Below, in pieces: positions 1 through 14,262 of a DNA stretch of 64,000 nt. This DNA comes from Closterium sp. NIES-65 (Eukaryota > Streptophyta > Zygnematophyceae > Desmidiales > Closteriaceae), in the NCBI GenBank assembly GCA_948144175.1, contig CANXME010002528.1, forward strand, positions 248,001 to 312,000. Direction: 5' to 3'. Made by a program: the position numbers and the translations under genes. Below the pieces are notes generated by a model, which did not search any database, was not told the DNA's origin, and worked only from the letters and a program-made list of their open reading frames with translations. Positions within the stretch are counted from its first letter, which is position 1. Each line of letters starts with the position of its first letter.

Positions 1-1959
<1,959 letters not shown>

Positions 1960-2196
1960 CTGGCCTTCGCATCCTTGTGCTCGCCATTGCAATTCACCAC
2001 ACCTCACCCAAGGAACCTACCACCGTGCACCAGGCCCTGTCTAGCCCCGACAACAAAAAATGGAAGGCAGCCATGGCAGCAAAAGTAGCAGCACTAAAGC
2101 GTCGCGGAACGTGGAAGCTTGTTCCCCGATCATCTGCAAAGGGGAAGAAGATTCTCAGTGGTAAATGGGTCTTCCAAATCAAAACACTTGCAGACG
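1960..2196 (+). pseudogene. Cop-B1: Copia reverse transcriptase N-terminal fragment
   Basis: The plus-strand frame reads a Copia RT entry: P-K-E-P-T-T-V, then W-K-A-A-M, then G-T-W-K-L-V and K-W-V-F-Q-I-K. The same order is seen in Cop-B2 (PKEPATV, KWRKAM, NTWKV, KWVFCVK at 12500-12300 minus), so it belongs to that lineage rather than Cop-A. It stops at the start of the RT domain where a minus-strand Cop-A sequence begins, at a shared GGCAG. Only about 75 codons survive, so it is a dead fragment. Confidence 0.75.
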
Positions 2197-4824
2197 GCAG
2201 CCAACAAGCTCTGGGTACGGGCCACTCAGCTCTGCGGACTCATCCAAAGGCAGAGCTGAGAGCGAGTGGCGAGTAGACAGAGGAGTGGCCTGAGGCGAGG
2301 AGTACGTGAAGCCGAAGCGCTGAAGGACCTGCTGCACCATGTGTGACTGAGTCAGGGTAATGGTGCGCTGTGCTCTGTCCCGGGTGATATGCAAGCCAAG
2401 GTAGCTGCGCAGTTCACCCAGGTCTGTGCACGTGTGTCTCTTCTGCAGCTCGGACTTCACGTGGGCGAGTCCAGCAGTGTCAACTGTCGCAAAGACCAAG
2501 TCGTCGACGTACACGAGGATGTAGAAAGGCGGCAAAGAGGTGTCGGTGCGCAGAAACAGCGACGGGTCGGCTGTAGAAGGAGCAAACCCAAGAGCTGCAA
2601 GTGTAGTCCTCAGTGTGTCGTGCCACTCACGGGGCGCCTGGCGGAGACCGTAGACTGGCCGCCGGAGGCTCCACTGGATACCAGGAGGAAACGACCCAGT
2701 GAAGCCAGGAGGGCGGCGCAGCCAGATCTCCTCGTGCAGGCTGCCCTGCAGGAAAGTTGTGGTGAAGTCAAGAGAGTGAAGCTCGTGGTCGCGCTGAGTG
2801 GCTATGTGCAGCAGCACCCGAAGAGTGGTCATCTTCAGGGTGGGAGAGAAGGTCTGAAGTAGTCAACTCCTTGCCGCTGACTGAAGCCTCGAGCCACGTA
2901 ACTCGCCTTGAAGACAGGCGGAGAACCCGGCGGCCGCTTCACCCTGAAAATCCACATGCCACTGACGATGTTCGCCCCAGGTGGGGGAACCTCGTCGATG
3001 TAGGTGCCTGTGGACTTCCAGGAAGCCATCTCTGCATCCATGGCCGACTGCCACTGAGAGGAGTAGGGATCCTTGATCGCCTCAGCGTACGATTGAGGAG
3101 TCGGGATGTCTGGTGCATCCGGGTCTCCCTCAGGGGCAATCAGCGTGGACACGAGATTGGGCAAAGCAGCCGCAAAGCACTGGAACTCCTCCTGCCTGTC
3201 CTCAAGGACGTCCGTGCTAAGAGCACACTCACCCCCGACGGACGGAGGACAGACAGACTCAGACTCAGCAACAAGACTAGCAGCGTAGTCTAGACGACAG
3301 TGAGCAGCGAAGTCGACAAGCTCAGCAACTAGAGCCGACGCAGCAGAGGACTCAAAGGTAGGGTCAGTGACAACAGTAGCAAGAAGGCACGTGACTGAAG
3401 GACTATCAGCACAAAGGGAGTCAGACTGCGGGTGAGCAAGAGAAGGAAGAGAGGACCCTGGAGGAGACGGCAAAGGGACACGAAGAGGAGCAGTGAACGG
3501 ACGCAGTGCCATCAAGTGCGTGCAGGGGACTGTAGGAGGACGCGGACGCGCAGTACTACGACAAGTGCGAGCAGCATAAACAGGCGACGCAGGACGTGAC
3601 GCAGGCTCACGACGCTCAGCAAGACCTCCAGTAGGACCAGTGTAGGGAGAAGGAGCAGGTAGCGGGGAGGCGGGCTCTAACTGTGACTGCGACAGGACAG
3701 GTTGTGGACACTCTAAGAGAGGAGCGGGACTAGAAGAGGGAGGGAGACCAAGAACCTGCTCCAGGAGCGGAACGAAGTACGGCCTCGGCCGCGCAGCGCC
3801 TCCAGAACCAGCAAGGACGGCACCAGGACCCCAAGCGGCAGCATCAGCGCCAGCAGAACCTCCAGCTCCAACAGCGCCAACTCCAGTACCCTCAGAAGTA
3901 CCAGCACCAACAGCACCGCCAGTGCCAACACCCCCAGCAGCTCCAGCTCCAGCAGCACCAACTCCAGCAAGAACGTCAGTACCAGCTACCTCAGCAGCAC
4001 CCCAAGACGCACCACCACCAGTAGAAACACCAGCGCCAACACCCCCAGCAGCTCCAGCTCCAACACCACCAACTCCAGCAGGACCGTCAGCACCAGCTGC
4101 CTCAACAGCACCCCCAGACGCACCAGCACCAGGAGAAAAACCATCTCCAGCAGCACCCCCAGACTCAGCAGCACGTCTCCAGCGGCGGGCAAACCACTCG
4201 CGCAGCTCCTGCGGGGAGAGCGGCTCCCGCCTCGACGAAGCACCGCCGGCGGTCTCACGAGCAGACCCACCACCCCCAGGCTCCGCACCCCCAGGCTCAG
4301 CACTCCCAGACTCAGCACCCCCAGGCTCAGCACCTCCAGTCTCAGCACCCCCAGACTTAGCACCCCCAGACCCGGTACCCGCAGACCCGGCACCCGCAGG
4401 CTCAGCACCTCTAGCAGCACCAGAGTCAACAGCTATCTCGACAGGCTCGACTGCGTCTACCTGGGACACGCCTGAAGGGGCAGGACCCTGAGGAGGGAGG
4501 GGGTCTACCTGGGTAGCACCTGGCGCAAGGAAGAGCGGCGGGGGGGGGAGGGGCGCAGTGCGGTAGGGGAAGAGACGGTAGTAAGGCACTGACTCGACAA
4601 AGGTGACGTCCTGGGTGGACAGAACATGACGCGTGGTGGGGTGGTAAAACCGCCAGCCTGGCGCATCAAGGGGGAAGCCAAGGAAGACGCAAGGAACAGC
4701 ACGAGGAGACAACTTATCCGCAGACAAGTCGCGGACAAACGCCCGAGATCCCAAGACCCAAAACGCAGACGCATCGCCAACCTTCCCTGTCCACCGCAAG
4801 GCGGGGGAGGTCTCTGGCAAGGAG
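2197..4824 (-). pseudogene. Cop-A1: truncated Copia pol (integrase C-end, linker, RT)
   Basis: Minus-strand Copia polyprotein piece, closely related to Cop-A2 and A3. In coding order from 4824: the integrase C-terminal part (PETSPALRWTGKVG, then SPRAVPCVFLGFPLDAPGW), a Gly/Ala/Glu-Pro rich linker with degenerate GGAEPGGAE repeats, the RT entry (WQSAMDAEMASWKSTGTY, SGMWIFRVK) and RT core with intact YVDDLVFA. A one-base deletion near 2858 relative to A2 puts the entry and core in different frames. The copy is cut at both ends: after PYPELVGC at 2197, so RNase H and 3' LTR are lost, and inside integrase at 4824. No LTR or TSD remains. Confidence 0.9.
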
Positions 4825-5583
4825 TATGATATGAGTTTGACACGGTTCGTTGACGCGCTCTACACACGATGCTCAACCCCTGCGCGCGAATTTGCCTTGC
4901 ACCGGATGGAAAGTATGCACCCGTGTTTTTTGGACCGGCCAGTTGCACCCACCTTACTAGCCTCCCGAGCAAGTTGCAGTGATTATAAACCAATAGTAAT
5001 GAAGAGACCGAAGTCAAAGTGTTAACGGATAATTTACAAAATTTTTAAAAGCCCTTTTTTGCTTGCCGCGAATTGACGAAACCTATGCGAAATGCAAGAA
5101 TCACTTAAGCGCCCTCTTCACAAGGCAACATTGGGGGACTCAAACGAGCATCAGGTGTAATACGGTCAGCTGTTGTTCTACTCTTCACCGCTTCCAACCA
5201 TTCCGCACCAATATGAACCTGTAGTCATGATTGTACTGTACGAGATTGGCCGACCAATAAGCCACCAAGCCTTCCATCCCAATATTCCTCTCCTTTGACC
5301 TCTTCGTAGAAATTGTCACATATGCATTTATGTGATCAGCCTGATGACGTTCCAAAGTACACTGAAAGATATTGGCCGACCAATAAATACTAGGTCGCCA
5401 CATAAAACCAGATCGTCGTATGCGCACTGCGATCAACTAGATCACATTCGCGACTGCACATTCACAACATTTCTATCGTATGTTACTAGGATCCGGGCTG
5501 GAATGTACGACACTCAAAGGAGTGGCACTAATTGTAACGCATTGCCCTACCTAAGCTAGCTAATCAACTTCCCTCGAGGCAAA
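4825..5583. other. Unassigned sequence
   Basis: Less GC-rich than the Copia copies. Homology to Cop-A stops at 4824 and the proposed Gyp-1 LTR starts at 5584; nothing in between is recognised. Confidence 0.4.
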
Positions 5584-6150
5584 TGTGGAGAGTTTTCTCG
5601 ACAAAGAGGGACTTGAAGAAGAAGGTTGGCTTTGGTTGGGATGGAAGGGTTGGTTTGGTTTTCCAAACCTCAACCAAGAGGATTGGGAAACTCCAACCCA
5701 TCAAAGTGAGATTGAAGTTGGAATTGCCACCAATCACAAACTGCCAAACATTTGTTGCAATCTACTCTATCCTAAACACAACCATTCAATGGTTCTAAGT
5801 TGGGTTTTCCCAACCCAACTAATTGCCACATAGGCTCCAAGCCTAGGGACCTATCCACCATGGAAACCATGGTTGGAAAAGTCTCCCAAGGGGTGTATTG
5901 AGGGGGTTTGAGCTAACCAAGCTCATTCTCAACCTCCCACTCCAACTAACCACTTGGAAATGGGATTATTTGGCTAAGTCCTTTTGTCTCTCTTACAAGC
6001 TTCCCTACACTACTACTCCAAGTGCTTTCCATCAAAGGCATCAAGAAGATCTTCATCTCCAAGGCTATTGAGGCTAGCTAGGGCTACTATTTTGTATTCG
6101 AATATGATAAAAGCCTTGTAAACGCCATTATAATAGCCTTGGGCATTACA
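5584..6150 (+). repeat. Gyp-1 5' LTR (proposed)
   Basis: Proposed from structure: it begins TGTGGAGAG at 5584, ends GCATTACA at 6150 (TGT...ACA termini), and is followed one base later by a primer-binding site. The 3' LTR is missing, so the boundaries cannot be verified by LTR comparison; the left end is the less certain. Confidence 0.55.
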
Positions 6151-6151
6151 T

Positions 6152-6164
6152 TGGTATCTAGAGC
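6152..6164 (+). promoter_or_regulatory. Gyp-1 primer-binding site
   Basis: TGGTATCTAGAGC, one inserted base relative to the plant initiator-Met PBS TGGTATCAGAGC. It lies one base after the proposed LTR end and about 530 bp upstream of the gag ATG. Confidence 0.65.
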
Positions 6165-6690
6165 AAGGTTCTTCCTTGGCCTAGTGTGGCCATTTGCTTC
6201 TTGGATTTTTTTTTATTTTTTTTTTTGGGATCTTAGCTTGTGGATCTAGGATTATATCCAAGGAGTTGTGAAGATTTTGAAGAAATTTCAAGATCTACAA
6301 TTTTCTCTTCAAGATCTATAAGAGCATCTTCAAGATCTACAAGTTTCAAGCTTCAATCTCTTCAACACACCATTGGAGCTTGCAAGATCTACAATCAAAT
6401 TCTTCTTCTCCTTCAACATTGAGAAGAAATTTGAAGAAATTAATTTCTCTTATCCACCTTTGGTGGAAGACTCTAATCTATCTTAGGTAGAAGAGTGTAT
6501 CTTCAGATCTACAAGGACTTGTCAAGGATTACTCTTTTAAGTATATCTTGCTCTATCATTGAGGTGATAGAGAGATTTAGCAAACACGTCAATCTTAAGA
6601 GATTTTGTATTGGATTATTCTATAAGAGTAATCAGATTTCTTAAATATTATTCTCAGATATGTTGAGATCTCCTCTCCTTAACCTATTTC

Positions 6691-8460
6691 ATGGCTTCTG
6701 ATCAAGAGATGGATGCAACTAGGGAGGTGCCTGTTGTTGGCAATGAAGGAGATAATGCTGCTGCTGTTGCTGCTGCTGACATTGATCTCAACCTTGAGGA
6801 CTTTGTGGTTGACATGGAGATCAATGGAAGTGAAGCTAGCCTTGAGGCTGATGCTGAAAATGAGGATGAGGCTGGCTCTGATGAGGGTGTTTCCAATGAA
6901 ACCGAGAACATTGCTGTCAAGCTCCAGACCCAACTCACGGAGCAGCAGCTACTCATTGGAGAGCAGCACTGTCGCATCCAGAACTTGGAGGCTGATTATG
7001 TTAGGCTTCACGCCTTGATTGAGAAGCTGACCAGGGAGGTTTAGTTGATCCCCAAGGAAAACGACACCTCCAACTTCATTCAGGACCTGCAGACCACTCT
7101 CCAGTTCATGTAGGATCAGCTCAAGAAACAAGAGAAAAAAATCTCAGTGCTTCACGCTCAGTACAGGGAGATCCGGCGTGGAAACCTCCATCAGCCTGCT
7201 CCTGCAGCAGAGCGAGTTGCCAACGCCGCTAACAGCCGTGCTGCACCTGGTACTGCACCTCCTGCTGGTCCTCCTCCTTCTAGAGCACGTGTCGAGCCTG
7301 CCTCGTTTTGTCCATGGCAAAACTGATGTGTAGACTTGGCTCTCCATTGCGGAGGACTTCATGTCCATCCACAATGTGGGTAGCGTGGCTCACGTGGTCG
7401 CTGCGACCCTTGCACTGGACGACACTGCGAGCAAGTTGGTGTATGCCAATAAGCGCCACGCAGAGGCGAATGGCCACCCCTTTGGCTGGGATGAGTTCAA
7501 AGTGGCCATGCTGACGGCGTTCCTAGTTCAGCCCCCGGCGCTTGAGGTGCATATCCGCGTGGAGAACATCCAGTGTGGTGACCAGCCTGTACGCGACTAC
7601 ACCAAGGAGTTTGAGAAAACTTTGTCGCTGCTAAAGACTGCTCTCCCTGAGAACGAGGTCATCCACCAGTTCTTCAAGGGACTTTCTGAGCACATCAAGC
7701 GTGTGCATGCGGTGAAGGGGGAGCACCAATGGAAGACCCACAAGGAGTGTAAGGACCAGGTCATCGGCACGAATGTGCACTTCCGTGCGTACCTAGACCT
7801 CAAGTGCACTCGTGATCAGCAGAAGCCTAGTGGCGAAGGCCCTAGGGGGGGTGGTAGCAGGACCCATGCGCCCAGGGGTGGTGGCTCTTGGAAGAGGCCC
7901 TATCAGCAGAGGGGTGAAGCCTCTGGGACTCAGTCCAAGAGGGCCCATGCTGGGCCTGCCAAGGATCCCCAGGATGATGATAAGCCCCCGACGGGCTGCC
8001 GCATTTGTGGCAAGCCTGGCCACAAGACCTATCACTGCCGTTGGAGGAAGTCCGTCAAGAACTCCGGCAAGCCCAACCAGGGCAAGAAGCCGGATGGTTC
8101 GGGCCCTTTGGGTTTGAAGGATTCTCCGAAGTCCAACTAGGGGGTGGGTACCTAGTTGGTGAGCAAGATCGAGAAGATGAGCCTTATGTCCTTCGTGATG
8201 AGGATTTGCTAAAGCTAGAGAAGCTTGCATCATGCAAATTCGCTTGTTTGTATGCCTCTTCTATCAATGAAAAATCTGTTTTTAAAACTCGATCATACCC
8301 ACTTGAAAACATCTCAGCTGAATCCTTGAGAGAAAAGTTTTCAACCATCTCTTGCTCATTCAAGGAGTTGCCAGCAATCATGGATATTGTGGACAGTTGT
8401 GTCCAAGAGCACTTGCTCACGCCTGTGGGATTGGTGACTCGAATCGTGAAAGGAGAGTAA
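6691..8460 (+). pseudogene. Gyp-1 gag (decayed)
   Basis: Starts at the ATG at 6691 (MASDQEMD). The first 118 residues are acidic, then heptad-like (TEQQLLIGEQHCRIQNLEAD), suggesting a coiled coil. Stops interrupt it near 7042, 7111 and 7331, and the frame changes before the retrotransposon gag core (about 7340-7800; WDEFKVAMLTAFLVQP). A basic Gly/Arg stretch leads to one zinc knuckle, CRICGKPGHKTYHC (C-X2-C-X4-H-X4-C), near 8000-8040. The part after the knuckle, to 8460, is in another frame. The nucleocapsid role (RNA packaging) is family knowledge; this copy cannot make an intact protein. Confidence 0.85.
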
Positions 8461-8646
8461 TTCCGTTGATTTCACGAATGACATATCCTGGCAACATGGG
8501 ACAAGGGGCACCATGTATGGTGGACCACATCCCAAAGGTTTGGACGCGCTCACAACAAATTTAGGGTGTACTATCGACCTCCTAAGCTTGTTGTCGCTTG
8601 TCCCATCCGTCCAAGATTCTAACAGAATCTACTGTTATCTGGACGC

Positions 8647-10947
8647 ATGAATCGGGACGAAGCAAGGATTCTCGTTGATACAGGTGCATCGGTTTTCCTT
8701 GTTGATAAAACTTGGGTTACGACACGCAACGTCCTCATTGTAGGACCATCATGTCCCATCCGCTTGGGTGACGATCGTGTCATTCCAAGTAAAGGACAGA
8801 CACATATCGACATGAATGTACACGACAATAGCAAAACAGTTTCCGTCTATGTCCTACCACTTTTGTCAGGTGTCAACCTCATCCTGGGCATGGATTGGTT
8901 GCGAGCCAACGAAGTCATTCTGGACTTCCAGTACAACATTGTCTCGTTCAACAAAAACGGAAAGGCAATATAGTGGCAAGTCGAGATACTTTGCCCACTG
9001 AAAATCAGACGCCTGAACGTCCCAGCGCGTTGTGTGTTGGCCAACCAGTTCAAGCATTCTTTTAAGTGGGCTCATACACTGTTTGTGGTACAGCTTGAGA
9101 ATGCTGAGGCCTCGGAGCCAGCAATTGAGGATTTCCCTCCTCAGATGCAAATACAGACAGAGGAATTCAAGGAAGTGTTTGAAACCATCCCTGATGGACT
9201 TCCACCTGATCGCGCAGTGGATCACACCATCCCTGTTGAACCAGGAAAGGTTCCACCCTTTCGACCTCTGTATCGCCTCAGTCCAACTGAGTACGAGGAG
9301 GCTAAACAACAGATCGAGGAATACCTCAGAAAAGGATGGATTGAACCCATTGCATCCCCTTACGGAGCACATATTTTGTTCGTTAACAAGAAGGGCGGAG
9401 GATTACGCATGTGCGTAGATTATCGTGCCTTAAATTAGATTACTGTGAAAAACAGATACCCTCTACCACGAATTGAGGATTTGTTCGATCGGCTCCAAGG
9501 AGCTCAGTGGTTCAACGCGCTAGACTTAGCTCAGGGGTATCATCAGCTGCGCATCACCGAGGACGATGTTCCTAAAACGACTTTTTGAACACCGTTCGGG
9601 CATTTTCAATGGCGTGTGTTATGTTTTGGCTTGACAAATGCTCCTGCGTTATTTCGCTGAGCGATGAATGACGTGTTTCGGGAGGCAATTTACCAATTCG
9701 TCCTAATATACTTGGATGATTTCCTCGTTTATTCGAAGACAGAAGAAGAACACATGCAACACCTAAAATGGATGCTAGGAAAACTGCGTGAGCATAAATT
9801 CTTTGCTCGGTTGTGGAAGTGTCACTTCTACAAACGCGAGTTGGAATACCTTGGTCACTTGGTAGGCAACGACGGCCTTAAAGTTGATCCACAGAAAGTG
9901 GCGGCAGTCCAACAGTGGCTTGTTCCACAGGACGTGGGACAGGTCAGATCATTTCTTGGACTTGCAAACTATTTTCACCGTTTCTTGGAGAATTATTCCT
10001 CCATAGTCGCTCCACTGACTGCCCTCACTCGTAAGGTAAATGCTTGGCTTTGGACCGATCAATGCCACAAGGCATTTGAGGAGGTGAAAACCATGCTGAC
10101 CAATGCTCAAGTGCTGGCTTTGCCAGACCCGTCCAAGCCCTACGAGGTAGTAACTGATGCCTTGACAGTAGGGATTGGAGCAGTTCTTTTGCAAGAAGGA
10201 TGCCTCGTGGCATTTGAGAGTAGAAAGCTTTCTCCGACTGAGCAGATCTATACAACTTCCGAACAAGAATTGTTGGCGGTTGTGCATGCGCTCCGAACAT
10301 GGAGATGTTATCTCGAAGGTGTTGACTTCTTGGTCACGACCGATCACTGTCTTAACACCTATTTTGCCACTCAAGCCACACTCACCTGTCGTCAAGCTCG
10401 ATGGGCTGAACTCCTTAGTGGGTTCACCTATGATATTCGATATCGAGCGGGCTCGACGAACATGGCTGATCCTCTGAGTAGACAGCCGATTGGTGCAGCA
10501 ACGGGTGTTGATAATACTGAACATAAAGCAGTGTTTGGTGCTTGTTTCAACATCCTCGCAGCCGCTCGAGGGATCAGCCGATTGGAGCAGCAACGGGGGT
10601 TGATGATAATTAACATGAAGCGGTGTTTGTTGCTTGTTTCAGCATCCTCGCAGCTGCTCGAGTGAGCGAGATTGCCTTTGGTGGTTTTCTGAAACGCATT
10701 CGGGCAGGGTATAATATTGAGCCTTGGTTTCAGAGCCCACAGAATACAAAGGATCTCTTGTAGGAGCATGAGCTCTGGTGGCACAAGAAAGAAATTGTTG
10801 TCCCACATTTGGGAAATGTGCGGAATGATATTCGAGCAGAGGTGCAAGCCACTAAGTATGGAGGACGCCTGGGTGTCAAGAAAACCTGGTGGGCCCTCAG
10901 TGATGTATACTGGTGGCCGGGATTGGGCATTGAGGTCCAGCAGTTTG
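8647..10947 (+). pseudogene. Gyp-1 pol: protease, RT, RNase H, partial integrase
   Basis: One frame runs through most of the domains. Protease has ILVDTGASVFLVDK near 8672 and ILGMDWL near 8881. RT starts near 9170; PLYRLSPTEYEEAK, MCVDYRALN and YLDDFLVYS are readable, but in-frame stops occur at 9436, near 9586 and near 9658. RNase H follows in the open frame from 9664 (TDALTVGIGAVLLQ; ends RAGSTNMADPLSR). Integrase is only its N-terminal part, in another frame (GGRLGVKKTWWALSDVYWWPG), and breaks off at the join with Cop-B2. The catalytic core, 3' LTR and any chromodomain are missing. Confidence 0.9.
10483..10665 (+). repeat. 92-bp tandem duplication after Gyp-1 RNase H
   Basis: The block from 10483 (CAGCCGATTGG) recurs from 10575 with scattered substitutions and small length changes; both copies end CTCGAG. 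It lies between the RNase H end and the integrase zinc-binding region and adds about 30 codons. Confidence 0.85.
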
Positions 10948-10950
10948 TAA

Positions 10951-13900
10951 CTCGCTCTGACCAGTCAGCAGCATGCAGTACTCAAACTTCTGCTTTCCGA
11001 GTTTCTTGGTCAAGTAATCAGCTGCCATCTCGGACGTGGGACAGTAAGACAGCTCAAGTCTCCCCTTCTCCATCTCGCCCTTCACAAAGAAATATTGCAG
11101 GGAAATATGCTTCGTCCTGTTCGCGAATCCATTTTTGTTGGCTATGCGAATTGCCGACTGGTTGTCGCAGAACAGAGTGAAGCTGGGTAATTGAGCCAGC
11201 TTCGCTTCCTCCAAGAGTTTGCGAAGGTACAATCCTTCCTTGGTGGCTGAGCAAAGTGCGATATATTCTGCTTCAGCTGAGGAGAGAGCGATTAATTCCT
11301 GCTTACTCGACCGCCACGAGATAGGTCCGATAGGCTTGAGGCGGTAGATGTAGCCTGTGCGCGAGCGCCTGTTGTCAGAATCTTCGACGTGGTCGGCGTC
11401 GACGTAGCCGATTAACTTAGGCGTTGTAGTTCCGTTCTTGTAGTAGGTCAGGCCGATCGTTGGAGTGCTAACGAGATAGTGAAGAGCGCGGTCGAGCTCC
11501 GCCATGTGTTCAGCTTCAGGCCTTTTAAGGTAGGTGGCGAGTTGACTTGCAGAGTATGATAGGTCCGGGCGGCAGGTGACAGCCGCGAAGAGAAGGCATC
11601 CCAGCTTCCTCTGGTAGTCGCGTATCCCGGTAGGCTTGAGTGGAGTGGAGCCTTCCTTGTGATTTCCTGCCGTGTAGCGGTATGGCGTGGAGATGGTAGT
11701 TGGCGTGAGTGCAAAGCGTTTGGCCATGGTGTCCGCGTATTTCGCGCTTTCTTCTTCCTGGATGTTGAGGCCGAGGTACTGCGTGACGGTAGATGAGACT
11801 GTGAGCGTGAGATCTTTCTGTAGCTCCCCTTTGAACCAGGTAGTGACGTTGTCGGTCGACCCGATGTAGAGTAGATCGTCTACGTAGACGATTAGTAGGA
11901 TGTAGTCCGTGCCTTTTGTAAGCCGGTACATCCCTTGGTCGTGAGGTAGCTGGCGGAATCCTATGCGGATAAGACTTGCGTGCAGCTACTGTTGCCAGAG
12001 CCTCGGGGCTTGTTTGATGTCGTAGAGCGACTTGAGTAGCTGACAGACTTGGTTAAACTCTCCATTCGAGCCATATGGTAGTTGGACGAAGATTTCTACG
12101 TCGACAGGTGCGTAGAGAAATGCGTTGGCGACATCAATTTGCCGCGGTTTCTTCTTCTTCATGGCGGCGATCATGAGGAAAATTCGCAATGACGTGTGTC
12201 GGCTGACCGGGGCGAATGTCTCGGTGAAGTCGCGTCCGTGCTCTTGGTCGAAGCCGCGTACGACCCAGCGCGCTTTGAACTTATCGATGGTGCCATCTAC
12301 CTTTGTCTTCACACAGAAAACCCATTTCTCGGTGAGTATTGTCTTGTTTTGTGCTACGCTGATGGGAAGGACTTTCCAAGTGTTGTGCTCCTCCAGTGCT
12401 TTCAGCTCCCTGTCCATGGCTTTGCGCCATTTCTCCCTATGCTCCCCCCCCAGAGCCTGCTGAACCGTGGCAGGCTCCTTGGGAAGCACGACGCCGTGGA
12501 CTGCGGTGACGAGGCCGAGTATTTGGAGCCCACTCTGTGTGTAGCGGGGGAGTGTTGTATCCTCGGGATAAGCTGCTTCATCACCTGCTTCTGGGCCAGG
12601 TATGAAGTTGGGCCCTATGCTATCTGCTTTGTTGGTGTTGACTTCTGCAGGTGTAACGTAACCGTTGTCGGCGAAGTGGTGAAATACATCGGCGTTGGCG
12701 CTTTCGCGAGGATTTTCGTCATCCATTGGGACATCGACGGAGCAGTAAGGGAGAGGTCCGGCTTCCTCCGAGGCTGCATCCACGTTCTGCTCATCCCAGT
12801 CAGCTTCGTCTGCTGCCGAGGCGAAGGCTCGGTCACCACAGAAGCCACCTGTGGGGTCCCAATCTTCTTCCAGGTTGGCAAGGTACGTCGAAAGGGTGAG
12901 TCGTTCGTAGAAAATGACACAACGTGCTGCTACTATTTCCTTGGAGTGGACGTCGAAAATCTTCCACGCCCCCAGGTGTAGTCCCCACTGTGCGCGTTGG
13001 GAAAATCGGCCAGCTCGGGCAGATGGGGGTCGGTACTGTGCCATGCACCCGAAAACTCTTTACATTTTTTTACTGCCCTATTTTCCTGTCCACAGCATAA
13101 ACGGTGATGCGTTGTTCGGGAGCGATGATGACGAGAGCAAGTTGTGCAGCATAACAATGCGGTCCATTGCTTCGGGCCACTGGTGGTTGGGCAGTCGCAT
13201 GCCACGTAACAGCTTGCGTATGGTGTTCTGAAGAGTTCTGTTCATCCTTTCTGCTACGCCTTGCTGCTGGTGAGCGTAGGGAAGAGAGATGAGCCTTTTG
13301 ATCCCTCTTTCTGTCAAGTACTACTTGAACCTCTGTGAGGTGTATTCTTCTCCTCCGTCTGACTGGAAGCTTTTTAGCTTCACGCCCGATTCTCGTTCTG
13401 CTACTGGGAGCCAAGCAACGAAGGCCTCGAAAGCCATGTCCTTGCTCGGAAGGTTAAGGTGCCAAACATAACGCGTAGCGGCATCGATGAACGTGATGGT
13501 GTAGCTGTATGCTCCTTGTCCAAGTTCGCGGTTGTACAAGATGTCGATGTACACTTTCTCGAGTGGTGCGTAAGCTCGTGCGCTGGGGTTGTGGTGGGAG
13601 GCGAACGGCCGATGTTGTAAGTCAGCTTCGGGGCAGGTGAAGCACGTTCCACGAGCTCGTTGAAGTTCGCTTCCGTCGATTAGGAGCAATGAATCTTTAT
13701 CAAGCACGCCTGCTCTGATTGTGTTGTTTAACGCCGTGTTGCTTGGATGTCCCAGTCGTGCGAGCCAGATGTCTTCGCCAGCTCGATGTCCGGGTGAGCG
13801 ACGGTACATGTCAGAGTTGGAGTAGAAGCTTGTGGTGAAGTTTGCGCTTCGATACTTCTCGTGGTATTGGGTTCAATTGCTGCGCAGGAGTCGGTGGAGT

Positions 13901-14262
13901 GTCATCGTCGATTGGAGCCGATGCAGTTGAAGGACCCGCGATTGGTGCCGATGTTGTTTCTGCTGCTACCGATGTTGTCTCTGCTGCTGTCGATGTTGTT
14001 TCTGCTGCTGCCGATATTATCTCTGCTTCTGCGGACGTTGTCTCTGCTCCTGCCGATGTTGTCTCTTCTGCTGCTGATTGTTGAATTGTTGCTAATGCTC
14101 TTGTTCGTTTTGCCTTAGCAATGGTGTGCGAGTACCAGAAGCCTTCGGGACTGAAGTTGGGGCTCGGATCCGGTGGATGTGTCCAGGAGGTGAAGGTGAC
14201 GATACTGTCGCTGTCAGCGGTACCAAGATCTGGGACGAAGTTGATGACGAACACGTTGTTCT
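10951..14262 (-). pseudogene. Cop-B2 pol: integrase, RT, RNase H
   Basis: In coding order: pre-integrase and integrase (13809-13070; WLARLGHPSNTALN, a degenerate C-X2-C, catalytic FQSDGGEEY and QGVAERMNR), with a stop near 13320 between halves. Integrase C-end and linker follow, then RT from about 12540 (KWRKAMDREL, EKWVFCVK, IDVANAFLYAPVD), a break near 11986, and an open frame from 11931 with YVDDLLYIGS and RNase H (GYVDADH, SSAEAEYIAL, LFCDNQSAI, ADYLTKKLGKQKFE). The frame runs into inverted Gyp-1 sequence near 10950. A Thr/Ala repeat block (AAETTS units) at 13811-14254 lies where protease would meet integrase. Several breaks: not functional. Confidence 0.88.
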
